A stretch of 64,000 bases of DNA from Sphingomonas paeninsulae (GTDB taxonomy: Bacteria; Pseudomonadota; Alphaproteobacteria; Sphingomonadales; Sphingomonadaceae). Below are positions 28,330 through 39,073 of the stretch, in pieces. Where the stretch lies: NCBI RefSeq assembly GCF_003660165.1, contig NZ_CP032829.1, positions 1,749,001 to 1,813,000 of the forward strand, in the 5' to 3' direction. Within the stretch, counting starts at the first letter, position 1. Every line of letters starts with the position of its first letter. A program made the translations under genes and the position numbers. The notes under the pieces are model-generated. The model was given only the letters and a program-made list of their open reading frames with translations, was not told the DNA's origin and made no database searches.

Positions 28330-29253
28330 TCAAAGATTAAGGTCGCTCAGAAAACGGCGAGCTTCGTCCTTGAAGTCCAGGGTTAAGCGGGACGGTCGCG
28401 ATAACGACGATGTCACAAACGCGTATTCGTGGATGATGGGTGGCTCAAACGGTCGCTGGATAAGAGGCGGTCGGATATAGCTTTTGGCGAGGAGGCTGTT
28501 GACGATCGCGATACCCATGCCGAGCGCAGCTAGCGCGCAGGCCGAGCCGTGGGTATGAGTCTCGATTGCGACTGTGGGACGCAGACCATATTGAGAAAAT
28601 GCATGATCGATCTGGGCACGCCACTGTCGACCCGACCCCAGCAAAACGAGCGGATGTTTGTGCAATAACGGCGGCGTCAGAACTTCATGTTTCGCCAGAG
28701 GATGACCGTCGGGCAGGACACAGACCGAACCGCTGGCGACGAGCGTTTCGGCATTGAGGTCCACGCCCACGATCGGCAGCTTCATAAAACCGCAATCGAC
28801 GGCGCGCGTGGCGATCATTGTTTTGGTCGTCTCTATACCGCGAGAATCGAGATTGAAGCGGACGCCGGGATAACGTTCGGAAAAGCTTGCCACCATGTCG
28901 GGCAGCAAGCCTTCGGAAAAGCTGGGCGGGGCGACGACACGAAGTTCGCCGGTGGCAGAGACTGAAATATCGCGGATCAGGCTGTTGACGCGCTCTAGTC
29001 CAGCCAGCGCCAGTTCGACTTCCTCGGCGAGGGTGATGGCGTCCTTAGTTGGCACCAATCGTCCACGGTCGCGATAGAAAAGCTCGAAACCGACCGAGCT
29101 TTCGAGTTGCGCGATGATCCGGCTTACAGCCGACTGTGTCATGCCAAGGTTACGCCCGGCCGCAGTCGCTGATCCGGTGCGGATGATTTCGACGAAGCTG
29201 CGCAACGCGCGCACGCCGATGGTATCGCGCGCAATCTGCGCGACCTGCTTCAC
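28330..29253 (-). CDS. LysR family transcriptional regulator
   Basis: A 307-residue LTTR. The HTH is at residues about 12-70 (RALRSFVEIIRTGSATAAGRNLGMTQSAVSRIIAQLESSVGFELFYRDRGR), followed by the periplasmic-binding-like effector domain. It starts at GTG 29251-29253, 9 bp after the hydrolase stop, so it is in the same minus-strand operon. Unusually for a LysR protein, it is not divergent from its likely targets. It probably senses a breakdown product of the peptide cluster. Confidence 0.92.
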   Translation of the reverse strand: MKQVAQIARDTIGVRALRSFVEIIRTGSATAAGRNLGMTQSAVSRIIAQLESSVGFELFYRDRGRLVPTKDAITLAEEVELALAGLERVNSLIRDISVSATGELRVVAPPSFSEGLLPDMVASFSERYPGVRFNLDSRGIETTKTMIATRAVDCGFMKLPIVGVDLNAETLVASGSVCVLPDGHPLAKHEVLTPPLLHKHPLVLLGSGRQWRAQIDHAFSQYGLRPTVAIETHTHGSACALAALGMGIAIVNSLLAKSYIRPPLIQRPFEPPIIHEYAFVTSSLSRPSRLTLDFKDEARRFLSDLNL

Positions 29254-29262
29254 GCGCCAGGC

Positions 29263-31061
29263 TCAGTTGCGTGGTGGAACCACTGGCAGAACAATATGCG
29301 AAGGGTACGCGGCGTCGATATGGACCGCATTGTGAGCGATCTGTGGAACGGCCGCAGGGTCGCGCCAGTCGACGTTCGGGTTGACGTCGAAATGCGGGAA
29401 GTTGCTGCTGGATACCTCGACGCGGATGCGATGGCCCCGCGCGAACAGGTTGCTCGTCGGGAAGGCCGGAATGGTAAGGGCGTGGACAGCGTTTGGCTCC
29501 ATCGGCTCGGGGTTCTCGAAGGAATGTCGGAACCGCGTGCGCAGGATGCCATGTGCGAGGTTCATCGCAAAGCCCTGTGGATAATCGTCGCTGGGAGGAT
29601 AGACGTCGAGCAGCTTGATCGTGAAGTCCGTGTCGACCGCCGATGAACTGACATAGAGATGCGCTACCACCGTACCCGTCAATTCGACATCGGTGGAAAG
29701 CGGCAGCGTGTCGAAGACGAGTACGTCCGCACGATGCGCGCTGGCGCTCTGATCGAAAGCTCCGGCAACCATGACCGGCGCACCGGATGCAATGGCCCCG
29801 CCGACTGTGAGGACCGGGTTTGCCGGGTCGAAATCGAAAGTCAGGGGGCGAGATTCCCGCCGGGCATATACCTCGACAATTCTCCAGTTTCGTTGAGATA
29901 GAGCGTCGTTGGAACCACGTCTTCTGGTGGCCATGCCAGTTCGTCGCGCCACGACCCGCCATGCTCAAGCCGACCTTCTGGCGATCGCTTTCCGCTTCCT
30001 CCGCCCATGACGAACAGGCGGACCGGGGCCGGTAATGGCTCAGGCACGTCGAGTCCGCGCAAATGGCGATTGAACCAGTCGCGACGCAAGGTGAAATAGT
30101 CCGCCGCTAAATTTCCGTCCAACGGCGCATTCGGTCCGAAATCGACATCGCCCGCATGAGATACCGAACGCTGGCCGTGCGTCCACGGACCAAGGATCAA
30201 TTTGACCGGCCCGCGCTTGATCGGCGCGAGTCCCAGAAAATTGTCGATCGCAGTCTGGGAATAGGGATCGTACCAGCTCGACATATGGACCATCGGCACG
30301 TCCGCATATTGGTCGTACCAGCCACGTGCATAGATGCCCAGTCGCCGCCAGAACGGTGAGAAACTGTCATTGTCCCATTGTTCCAGAATATAGCTTTCAT
30401 ATTCTGGCGCAGCGACGAGAGGGGAGACACCCTTGCGCCAGCGCCGCCCGATCCAGTCGTGAATGTCCTCGGCTTTTAGCGCGGCCTTGCGCACCGGATC
30501 GGCTTCGCTTTCGGGCGCAAGCAACGCGTGCTTGCGCGCCCAGGTGAGTTGTTTCAGTTCGAACGCGCCACCCTGTCGAGCGCCGCTGTGATAGGCGCTG
30601 GAAAATCCCCCGGAGTCCAGAAACATCGCACCCAGTCCGGGTGGATCGAGGCAGGCGAGGGCGCTTTGCACATGGGCACCATAGGACAGGCCAAGCGTAC
30701 CAATGCGACCGTCGCACCACGGCTGGCTCAATATCCAGGCGAGCGTATCGGCTCCGTCCTCCGCTTCGTCGAGGTATTTGGTGAAGCTGCCTTCCGAACC
30801 GTAGCGGCCCCGGCAATCCTGAATGACAAAGATATAACCGGCAGCGGTAAAGTCGCGGGCAATTTCGGGTTTCGATCGAGGTGTTAGGTCGGCGACGGTG
30901 AAGTCGCCATGATTGGTTCCGGCCTTGTCGTAAGGGGTTCGTTCGAGAAGCACCGGCAATCGAGTGCCAGCGGTAAAACCATCGGGCATATAGACGTCGG
31001 TTGCCAGTTGGATGCCGTCGCGCATCGTCACGCGAACATCGTGCAACATTGTGGAATTCAT
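29263..31061 (-). pseudogene. CocE/NonD family hydrolase (S15 peptidase-like), one frameshift
   Basis: The N-terminal frame from ATG 31061 is an X-Pro dipeptidyl-peptidase/CocE alpha-beta hydrolase: MRDGIQLATDVYMP, PVLLERTPYDK, VIQDCRGRYGSEG and the nucleophile elbow GTLGLSYGAHVQ (usually GxSYxG). The Asp region is MSSWYDPYSQ and the His region GPWTHGQRS. It breaks at GGNLAP. The other frame holds the C-terminal jelly-roll domain (LTFDFDPANPVLTVGG...RGHRIRVEVSSSNFPHFDVNPN). Five C in the coding strand (plus G-run 29844-29848) would need to be six, giving 599 residues. No signal peptide is obvious. It cleaves acyl or Xaa-Pro dipeptide bonds in known relatives. Confidence 0.87.
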
Positions 31062-31074
31062 GTCCGTTACCCGA

Positions 31075-32487
31075 TCAATAACCGATGACGACGGCGAGCA
31101 TCATCACAAGGACCGACAAACCGGTCAGCAACAGGAACAGCGGAAAGGCAAAACGAAACCATTGATTATAGGGGATGCCCGCCGCCGCGAGATAAGCGAG
31201 CAGCATACCGGAGGTCGGGGCGAGCATGTTGACCAGCCCGTTGCCGAGCAAAAAGGCGAGAACCGTCGACTGACCCGACACGCCTGCCGAAGCGGCGATT
31301 GGTCCAAGCACTGGAATGCTCAGTGCAGCCTTTGCCGAAGTGGAAGGGATGAGCAGGGTCAGCACCATTTCCACGCCCATGACGATCGGCGCGACGATGA
31401 TCGGCGAAAGTCCCTTAATCTGTACCGAGACGGCCTCGATGATCGTGTCGAGTATCTGTCCCTCGCGAAGGATCACCTCGACCGCGCGGCCCATGCCCAC
31501 CAGCAACGCGGCGAGCATCATCATCCGCATACCATCGACGAAGATATGCGCGGCGGCGGCGGGTTTTAGCCGGGCCACGGCGGCCATCGCCGCCGATGAA
31601 GCGAGGAACAGCGCGGAAAACTCTCCGTCGTCCCAGCCAAGCTTGATCGAGCCATAGACAAGCGCCGCGATTGCTGTGCCCGCGATCAACAGGATTGCGA
31701 GGTGGCGATGCGAAAGAGGCTCGGTTTCAATCGGTTCGGGGGCAGTCTTTACGCGACCGGCGCGCAATACGACGAAGATCGCGATGGCGAGGAAGGAAAG
31801 CCAGATTGCGAGCCGAAAGCCAAGGCCGCTGAATACGGGGACGCCGACGATCGGCTGGGCGATCAGCAACGCCACAGGGCTTGTCACCGATGCAAGATAG
31901 CCGATCTTGGCAGCGAGGGTCACGAGCGCGAACCCGAACATCCGACTGCGCCCAAGTTTTTCGGCGATGGCGATCACGATTGGGATCAGCAAAAGATATT
32001 CGGATATCAGGCCCAGAAACGTGCTGCCCGCAGACAGCGCGACCATCAGAACCGGAACCAGGATGCGGATATCGCCCCGACTGATGCCGATCAGCCGCTG
32101 TATGCCTGCGTCGAGGGCTCCGGTCGCACGCAGGACGCCGAACATGCCGCCCAGCATCAGGATCATGAAGATCAGCGGTGCGGAGCGTTTCAGCCCTTCG
32201 GGGATCGCGGTCGCCAGAGCCACCGGACTGACCGGCCGGGCGACATTGGGTCGCGCTTCACGCGGGATCAGTCCGTCAATGCCGAGCGACTTCGGCAATT
32301 CGCGATACGTCCCCGCGACGACCGGCGCATTTTCCTTTTCGGAAGTACGGTCGTGGCGGCCCGACGGGATGATCCAGGTCAGCGCGATTGCCAGCAGCAT
32401 CGCCGCGAGCATCATCAACACGGGATCGAGTGCGCCGTGGCGCTGGGGGCGACTGGCCGGAATTACCGGTTTGTGTGCTTCCGACAT
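31075..32487 (-). CDS. YfcC family (ion transporter superfamily) carrier
   Basis: A 470-residue polytopic inner-membrane protein with about 11-12 helices. It has the YfcC/DcuC-superfamily layout: an N-terminal helix plus a polar segment ending in WIIPSGRHDR (the family hallmark W.iP.G.y), VALSAGSTFLGLISEYLLLIPI, and LLIPSTSAKAALSIPVLGPIAASAGVSGQSTVLAFLLGNGLVNMLAPTSG. Relatives move dicarboxylates, arginine or peptide products. It lies between the TBDR and the CocE hydrolase (13 bp from the latter), suggesting uptake of the hydrolysis product. A G6 ribosome site precedes the ATG. Confidence 0.87.
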   Translation of the reverse strand: MSEAHKPVIPASRPQRHGALDPVLMMLAAMLLAIALTWIIPSGRHDRTSEKENAPVVAGTYRELPKSLGIDGLIPREARPNVARPVSPVALATAIPEGLKRSAPLIFMILMLGGMFGVLRATGALDAGIQRLIGISRGDIRILVPVLMVALSAGSTFLGLISEYLLLIPIVIAIAEKLGRSRMFGFALVTLAAKIGYLASVTSPVALLIAQPIVGVPVFSGLGFRLAIWLSFLAIAIFVVLRAGRVKTAPEPIETEPLSHRHLAILLIAGTAIAALVYGSIKLGWDDGEFSALFLASSAAMAAVARLKPAAAAHIFVDGMRMMMLAALLVGMGRAVEVILREGQILDTIIEAVSVQIKGLSPIIVAPIVMGVEMVLTLLIPSTSAKAALSIPVLGPIAASAGVSGQSTVLAFLLGNGLVNMLAPTSGMLLAYLAAAGIPYNQWFRFAFPLFLLLTGLSVLVMMLAVVIGY

Positions 32488-32509
32488 GTCGCCCCCCGAT
32501 CCCGATCGA

Positions 32510-35401
32510 CTACATCTTCACCGAAAACCGGGCGTAGAGATAGCGACCGCGCGCGTCGTAAGTGTAGATGTCGTAGTTGATCGGCGCGTTTGCATAAGAG
32601 GCTGGCGGCATCACATCGAACACGTTGTTCATGCCGATGCTGAAGCGCGCACGATCCTTGTCCACCGAAAAGCCGACTTCGGCATCGGTGTAGATGACCG
32701 CAGCAGTCCGCGAATCCTTGACTGGATTGGCGACGTCGGTTGACGATCCGATGTAGCGTGCACGCACGACGGTATCGACCGCTTCTCCGGTCCAGCTAAG
32801 CGAAGCCTGACCCTTCCAGCGTGGATAGGTCGAGCGTGGCTGATCGCCCTTGCCAGCGCGGTCGTCGATGATGTCTGCACCACCCGCGGGATTTGGCGAA
32901 ATGGTACGAAACTGACCGAGATAACTCGTATCCAGCACCGCGCCGATCCGGCCAAAGCTTGTCGAGAAGTCATAGCGCAGCGTCGCATCCACGCCGCTCG
33001 TCTTGATCGACGCGAGATTTTGCGCGCCCTGCAACAACTGCAGGATGGCACCCGTGCTGGCATCGCGTGTCACGAGATCGCAGAAAACACCGCCGCGCTG
33101 CGCACACAGTGTCAGGATCTGGGTGGCGCTTTGCGAGGCGATAGCATCGTGAATGACGATGTTGTAATAATCGACAGTCAGCGCGAGGCCCGGAACCTGA
33201 CGCGGCGTGATGGCAATGCCCAGGCTGATGCTGTCCGACGTCTCAGGCTTCAGATTCTGGTTGCCACTGATTACACCGGCAATCAGCCCGTTGAGGTTGT
33301 AGTTTGCCTGATTATAGCCGGTTGGTACGCCCGCACAGCCTGTAAGCCCCGCGCCGCCACCGTTGCATGGATCGTTGCCCTGAAAGCTGGTCTGACGCGC
33401 CCCCTGATAGAGTTCGAGGATCGACGGTGCGCGGAAACCCTGAGCATAGGTGCCCCGCAACAACAGTCCTTCGAATGGGCGATAACCTGCGCCAGCCTTG
33501 AACGTCATCTTGCCGCCCACGGTCGAATAGCGGGAATAACGTGCTGCCAGATCGAGATCGAGGCTCTTGGCGAACGCCTTGTCGGCAAAGATCGGAATGG
33601 CAAGCTCGCCATAGACTTCGTGTAGATCGTAACTGCCCGAGGTCGCCGTGCGCGTCTGGCCGGTCGTCTTGGTATAAGCCGACGTCAGATAGGTCGAAGC
33701 CGCGTTGACCGTGGTGTCGGGGTTGTCGACGCCACGGTTGCGGCGATATTCATAGCCAACGGCGAGAGCGAGTGGACCGGCAGGCAGGTCAAACAGTGTG
33801 CCGGTGGCGTTGACTGTGCCGTTATAAAGCTCGGTGAAGTTGGAGTCGCGACTGGTGAAGCGGATATAATCCGCCTGCGCCGCCGTCATTGGTCCGAACA
33901 GGTTGATCGGAACGCAGCCCGCAGCGGCTGCGCAAGCGGCTGGCGATCCCAGAGCCAGGAAAAGATTGTCGTAGTTCACGCCATTCAGCGCGACCGCGTT
34001 GATCTTGTTCTTGGAATAGGCCCCATAGGCATCCCAGTTCCAGCGATTGCCGAACAGGGAGAAATGCCCGTCCAGACCACTTGCCACGCGCATCGTTTCC
34101 ACGCTCTGCTGGTTGTCGCGATTACCGACTGCCGTCAGCACTGTGCGGATGCGCCAAGCGGAGTTCGCAGCGAAGCCGAGCGCGTTCGCCGTGGGGACGC
34201 CATTGGCAGTACCGAACGGGTTAAAAGCCTGGTTTGCAGGAATTGCGAAGCCGCGCACGGTGCCCGCTGTGCCGCCGATGTCGAGCAGGACTGGCGAGAA
34301 AAGCTGATCCGAAGTGCGCTTGTTATACGTTGCTTCGATGTGCAGATTGATGTCGTTGGTGACTTCGTAACCGAACCGGCCGTAAAAGCCGAAACGCTCT
34401 GACGGACCTGCGCTGTAGATACCCTGCGCCTGAGTGTTGTACGCGTCGCCCGGCAACGATGCGACATGGTAGCTATTATCGGCCGCCGATCCCGCACCGT
34501 AACCAGCGCCGCCGTTGAACGCGATCGGGGAGTTCGTGCCGGCAAAGCCTGCTGCTGTCCCGAAATAGCCGTTGTTGGCAAGACCCGGCAGGATGAACAG
34601 CCCGTTGGGACTGGTGCCCACCGCCGTCTGTGGCACCAGCGTGTTGGCGGTCAGTGCGCGATCCGATGTCAGGATCGGGTTCGACTTGTAATAGCTGCCA
34701 GTCACGATCAGCGACGCGCGACCCATGCGCTTGCCGACAGCCAGATTGGCCGAATATTCGCCGCCATCGCCCTTGTCCGTGATCCCGGTCTTTACGTTGG
34801 CCCGGATGCCGTCGAACGGCTGGATGGTCTTGATATTGATGACACCGGCGATTGCATCGGCACCGTAAATGGCCGACGCGCCGTCTTTCAATACTTCAAT
34901 GCCGTCGATCATTGCGGCGGGGATCGTGTTCAGATCGACGAAGTCGCGAAAGCCGCGCTGTCCGACCGCATCGACCCAGCGATGGCCGTCGACCAGCACC
35001 AGCACGCGGTTGCCGCTGCCTTCGCCGCCGCCAAGATAGCGCAGATTGATCGACGATGCGCCGTAGGATGTGCCCTGCGTGCCGTTCGAGTTGAGGCTGA
35101 CGCCCGCCGATGGCAGCTTTTGCAGCAAGTCACCGACCGATGTCGCACCCGATTTTACGATTTCGTCAGAAGTGATGGTGAGCAGCGGTCCGAGGTTATC
35201 GGCATCGTGGCGCTGAATGCGCGATCCGGTGACCGTGATTTCCTGCACGCTGTCATCTTCAGCAGGGGCCGCAGTGTCGACCACCGGCTGGCCCTGTTGG
35301 GCATAAGAAGGCATCGCCGCGGTAAGCGCCAGAAAGCTGGCTCCCATCATCGCGCCACGAATGGCCATAAGTTCACGACGTGTCTTGGATAGCTGCTGCA
35401 T
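32510..35401 (-). CDS. TonB-dependent receptor (peptide-cluster type)
   Basis: A 963-residue outer-membrane receptor from ATG 35401, with a GGGGGGAA site and a signal peptide ending SYAQQ. The TonB box QEITVTGSRI, the plug (LLTITSDEIVKSGATSVGDLLQKLPS, NRVLVLVDGHRW, IDGIEVLKDGASAIYGADAIAGVINI) and the GFRAPSILELY barrel motif place it in the large sphingomonad/Caulobacter group of receptors lacking iron boxes and often linked to peptide or sugar uptake. Two cysteine pairs lie in barrel loops (CAAAAGC, CNGGGAGLTGC). It is the first gene of the minus-strand peptide cluster. Confidence 0.93.
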   Translation of the reverse strand: MQQLSKTRRELMAIRGAMMGASFLALTAAMPSYAQQGQPVVDTAAPAEDDSVQEITVTGSRIQRHDADNLGPLLTITSDEIVKSGATSVGDLLQKLPSAGVSLNSNGTQGTSYGASSINLRYLGGGEGSGNRVLVLVDGHRWVDAVGQRGFRDFVDLNTIPAAMIDGIEVLKDGASAIYGADAIAGVINIKTIQPFDGIRANVKTGITDKGDGGEYSANLAVGKRMGRASLIVTGSYYKSNPILTSDRALTANTLVPQTAVGTSPNGLFILPGLANNGYFGTAAGFAGTNSPIAFNGGAGYGAGSAADNSYHVASLPGDAYNTQAQGIYSAGPSERFGFYGRFGYEVTNDINLHIEATYNKRTSDQLFSPVLLDIGGTAGTVRGFAIPANQAFNPFGTANGVPTANALGFAANSAWRIRTVLTAVGNRDNQQSVETMRVASGLDGHFSLFGNRWNWDAYGAYSKNKINAVALNGVNYDNLFLALGSPAACAAAAGCVPINLFGPMTAAQADYIRFTSRDSNFTELYNGTVNATGTLFDLPAGPLALAVGYEYRRNRGVDNPDTTVNAASTYLTSAYTKTTGQTRTATSGSYDLHEVYGELAIPIFADKAFAKSLDLDLAARYSRYSTVGGKMTFKAGAGYRPFEGLLLRGTYAQGFRAPSILELYQGARQTSFQGNDPCNGGGAGLTGCAGVPTGYNQANYNLNGLIAGVISGNQNLKPETSDSISLGIAITPRQVPGLALTVDYYNIVIHDAIASQSATQILTLCAQRGGVFCDLVTRDASTGAILQLLQGAQNLASIKTSGVDATLRYDFSTSFGRIGAVLDTSYLGQFRTISPNPAGGADIIDDRAGKGDQPRSTYPRWKGQASLSWTGEAVDTVVRARYIGSSTDVANPVKDSRTAAVIYTDAEVGFSVDKDRARFSIGMNNVFDVMPPASYANAPINYDIYTYDARGRYLYARFSVKM

Positions 35402-35562
35402 GATCGTTGGTTCCCCCCGATGATCGATTCGCACGAGGGATAAGGAACCGGCACGCAACCGGAAACCTGATGGCGACATTTCATCGGCCCATTACATTTT
35501 TGGTATGGCCTATCCCGCAAACGACAGAAAAGGATATGCAGCCGAATAATGAGGGACGCCCT

Positions 35563-36666
35563 ATGACCGATTTCCTGCTGCATCGCCGCGCTTTGCTTGG
35601 GGCTGCCGCGCTTTTGCCGGTCGGCCCCGCACTCGCGCGTGTGGCAAGGCGCCCGTTGCGCGTGACGCTGCTCGGTCAGTCATTAATCCAGCAGAACCTA
35701 TGCGCGACGGGTTGGTCCGGTCAGGCGGCCCTTCTGGCCCGGCTGAAGATTGCCGACGCTGTATTCACCGATGTCGAAACCGCGATTGCCAGTCCTGGGG
35801 CCGGGGCGGCGACACGGGACGGCGAAGTCCTTCATGCAGCGCCACCTGTGGTGCTCGATTGTTTGCACCGTTTGGGCGTGACGCTCGTCACAACCGCAAA
35901 CAACCATGCCTGGGATTTGGGGAGCGACGGGATCATCGGGGCTTTGGCCGAGCTTGACGCGCGGGGCATCATTCATGCCGGTAGTGGTCACGATCTTGCT
36001 ACCGCTTCCAAAGCGGGATGGCAGCGTACCCCATATGGCGATGTTGCGCTCGTGGCGGCGGCAGCGGGGGCAATCCGTGACGGCGCGGCTGCTACGCCGC
36101 TTAGACCGGGCGTCAATGAGTTGCGTCGCAGTCCTTCCGGTATGCTCGACCCTGATGACGTTGCTCGCAATCTGGACTCGATCCGAAGCGCGCGAAAGCA
36201 GGGGGCGACGGTGATCGCGTGCCTCCACAATCATTACTGGGAACCCGATCCGGCGACCACCGCAGAGTGGCAGCGCAGCTATGCCCGGCAATGCGTCGAC
36301 GCCGGTGCAGCAATCTTCGTCGCGCACGGCCCCCCGCTGCTTCAGGGGATCGAGCGATATAAAGGGGCACCGCTGTTGCACGGTCTTGGCAGTTTTATCT
36401 TCCAGACGCGGAAAGCGAGTTATGCGCCCCGGAACTGGCAATCGTTAATGGTGGAAGCGCATTTTCGCGATGGGCATTTTATTGATGCCCACCTGACGCC
36501 GCTGTTGCTCGACTCTAACCGGGCAACGCCGGAGGCGGAGTTCACGCAAGGAACGCCGTCGATCGCCACCGGCACAAACGGCCACGAAGTTTGCGCCAAC
36601 GTCGCCAAGCTAAGTGCTGCGCTCGGCATGACCGTCGCTATAGAGCGGGGCTCGATCAAACTTTGA
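35563..36666 (+). CDS. CapA family (PGA_cap) metallophosphatase-like protein
   Basis: A 367-residue protein starting at ATG 35563 (GAGGGA site), with a Tat-like signal (HRRALLGAAALLPVGPALA). The CapA/PgsA fold shows VTLLGQSLIQQNL, AVFTDVETAI, TTANNHAWDLGSDGIIGAL, ACLHNHYWE and VAHGPPLLQGIERYKGAPLLHGLGSFIF, which are metallophosphatase-type motifs. CapA proteins act in poly-gamma-glutamate or envelope polymer metabolism in some bacteria, but many homologues are uncharacterised. It is divergent from the peptide-cluster TBDR and may share its regulation. It contains an intact C6 run at 36330-36335. Confidence 0.85.
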   Translation: MTDFLLHRRALLGAAALLPVGPALARVARRPLRVTLLGQSLIQQNLCATGWSGQAALLARLKIADAVFTDVETAIASPGAGAATRDGEVLHAAPPVVLDCLHRLGVTLVTTANNHAWDLGSDGIIGALAELDARGIIHAGSGHDLATASKAGWQRTPYGDVALVAAAAGAIRDGAAATPLRPGVNELRRSPSGMLDPDDVARNLDSIRSARKQGATVIACLHNHYWEPDPATTAEWQRSYARQCVDAGAAIFVAHGPPLLQGIERYKGAPLLHGLGSFIFQTRKASYAPRNWQSLMVEAHFRDGHFIDAHLTPLLLDSNRATPEAEFTQGTPSIATGTNGHEVCANVAKLSAALGMTVAIERGSIKL

Positions 36667-36746
36667 TGCTCGAGTTGGCCCGCTCGAAACCCTAAATACC
36701 GTCGCGGATCTGGCGAAAGCAAATTCTTCACCAGGTCGGCCATGGC

Positions 36747-39055
36747 TCACCAACGATATCTGAGTGAACCGGTCACAGTACGTGGTGCGCCATAATAGCA
36801 ACTGTTGTTGAGCGGGCATGCGCTGATGTGCGTTTTATCGAACAGGTTCGCCGCGTTGACGGCCACCGTCCAGCCTTCGAGCGCACGCGACGCCTGGCCT
36901 ATATCGTAGCTAAGCAGGGCATCGATCAGGACAAAGCCTTTGGTATGGAAACGCTGGAAAGTGGTCACGTTGTTGATCACCGCATAGTTCGTGGTCCCGT
37001 CGGAGCCTGCGACGTAGCGCACGCCCCCACCAAAGCTCAGTCCCGATAGCGGTCCTGCAATCTTGCCCCCTTGCCCAGATCATAGGAGAGGAAAGTTGAT
37101 GCCATATATTTGGGCGTGGCGAGCTGACGAGTACCTGTCGTGGTCGGCGTCCCGCTGTTGATAGGCGTTGGCGCGACCGCCGGTGTGCCCAGTGTAATGA
37201 TAGCATCGGTATAGCTTGCGGCTCCGATGACATCGAAACCGGGAAGAACCTCACCGCGCGCCTCAAACTCCACTCCGCGCACGCGGACCTCGCCGATCTG
37301 AATTTGTGCGTTCGTGGGAATGCCTCCAGTCCCGGCGGCCGGGTCGGTTACTGGCACGTTCTGGCGGCGCAGATCATATGCGGACAGGGTGAATATGGCG
37401 TTGGTTCCCTTTGGCTGGAATTTTACGCCGCCTTCATATTGCCGCCCGGTCACTGGACTGAACGGCACCCCCAAATAAGTTGTGCCTGCCTGTGGTTCAA
37501 AGGATTCCGAATAGCTGAAATAGGGAGAGACGCCGAAGGGCAGTTCATAAAGAGCGCCCAGTCGCATCGTGAACGCCGTTTGCGCAAACGACGTCTGCGT
37601 GTTGTTCTTTTTGTTGACGGTGATCTGATTATACCAGTCATAGCGACCGCTCGCGATCAACTGTAGCCGGCCGATCGAAATCTGATCCTGGATATAGGCA
37701 CCCGTCTGATCGCGTTTGCCATATGTATTGACATAGGCGCTCGACAATTTGGTCAGGTCAAAGCTGGGCAGCGTTCCGCCATAGGTTGGCGCATATAGTT
37801 TAAGGTTCGGGATGCTGGTCAGTGGGTTGGTCGTCTGACCTGTGTTGAACTGCTGAACATTCTCGCCGGTGATGTGCTGATAGTCGATGCCGACGAGCAA
37901 ATTATGCTTGATGCCTGCCGTTTCGAACTTCGCGTTCAGATGGTTGTCCATCGTCAGCGTATCATAATCCTCGTCGGCCCCGCCGCCACCGCGCGTAATG
38001 GTGGAAAAGTCGGTATTCCGGTTCACTCCTATACCCGTTGTCGCGAAGCCGGCGATATAGAGCTGGCGATACGACAGCTTGTTGTTCTGAAATCGAAAGT
38101 TCGAACGAAAGGTCAGATGCTCATCGAAATCGTGGCGAAAGAACGCTGCGATCGACTTCGCCTTGTGATTGTAGCGTTCGTACCCCGGATCGCCGGTGTT
38201 GACCTTGCGCGGCAAAGTGCCGTTGGCATTGAACAGCACCGTTCCATAAGCGGGAACCCCCGAGTAGCCGCCGCCACTCGGCGCGTGCTGATAGGTTGCG
38301 ATCACGGTCAGATCGGTGCTCGCGTCGGGCGCAAAGGTCAGCATCGGGCTGATATGATAACGCTCGCTGAAGGTGCCGGATGTCAGGCCATCACCCTTTT
38401 GCCAGCCGCCGACGACGCGGGCGAGAAGCTTTCCGTCACCGGTAAGAGGCTGGTTGATATCGACCGCGCCGCGCCGCGTGTTGTAATTGCCCAACTGGCC
38501 TTCGATCTGGCCGAACGCCGTTGGCTCGGGCATCTTGCTGGTCAGGTTGACGAGGCCGCCCGGCGTAGAGTTACCGTAAAGGACCGATGCCGGCCCCTTC
38601 ACGACGTCGATGTGATCGACCCGGTTGAAATCGATCTGCGGTGTGGAATAGGGGCCAGCGATCAGCCGCATTCCATCGAGGAACACCCCCGGCGTAAAGC
38701 CGCGAAGGATCAGTTGATCATAGCGCGTAACCATCCCGCCGCGCTGATTGGGGGAAACGCCGGCGACATAACCCAAAGCCTGATTGATCGACAGCGCGTT
38801 GCGGCGGGTCAGTTCCTCATTGTCGATTACCGTGATGCTTTGCGGCGTCTCCATCAGCGGCGTTTCGGTTTTGGTTCCGGAGCCGGCCTGCTTTTCCTTC
38901 AGGCCGGTCACGACGATCGTATCGTGCGCTTCGTCAACTTCGCTATCCGCTGCATTTTCGGCGCGACCCATAGTCGGAGCGCAGGCGAGTATTGCGACAG
39001 ACGCCGCCAGATAAAAACGAAACTTACTGGATGGCCGAAGCCCCTGAACGATCAA
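36747..39055 (-). pseudogene. TonB-dependent siderophore receptor (iron locus 2), one frameshift
   Basis: The start is TTG 39053-39055 with a strong AGGGGG site, just downstream of the Fur-like box; the signal peptide ends TMGRA. The plug has TPLMETPQSITVIDNEEL, LILRGFTPGVFLDGMRL and VDHIDVVKGPASVLYGNSTPGGLV. The frame breaks at FLSYDLGKGARL; the last 90 residues (GLSFGGGVRYVAG...NAANLFDKTHISACPLNNSCYYGAPRTVTGSLRYRW) are in another frame. Five G in the coding strand (plus C-run 37066-37070) need to be six to restore 769 residues with the normal C-terminal Trp. It is a paralogue of the receptor at 17612 and divergent from DUF3649/PepSY/DUF3325. Confidence 0.88.
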
Positions 39056-39073
39056 TTTATGCCCCCTAAATGC

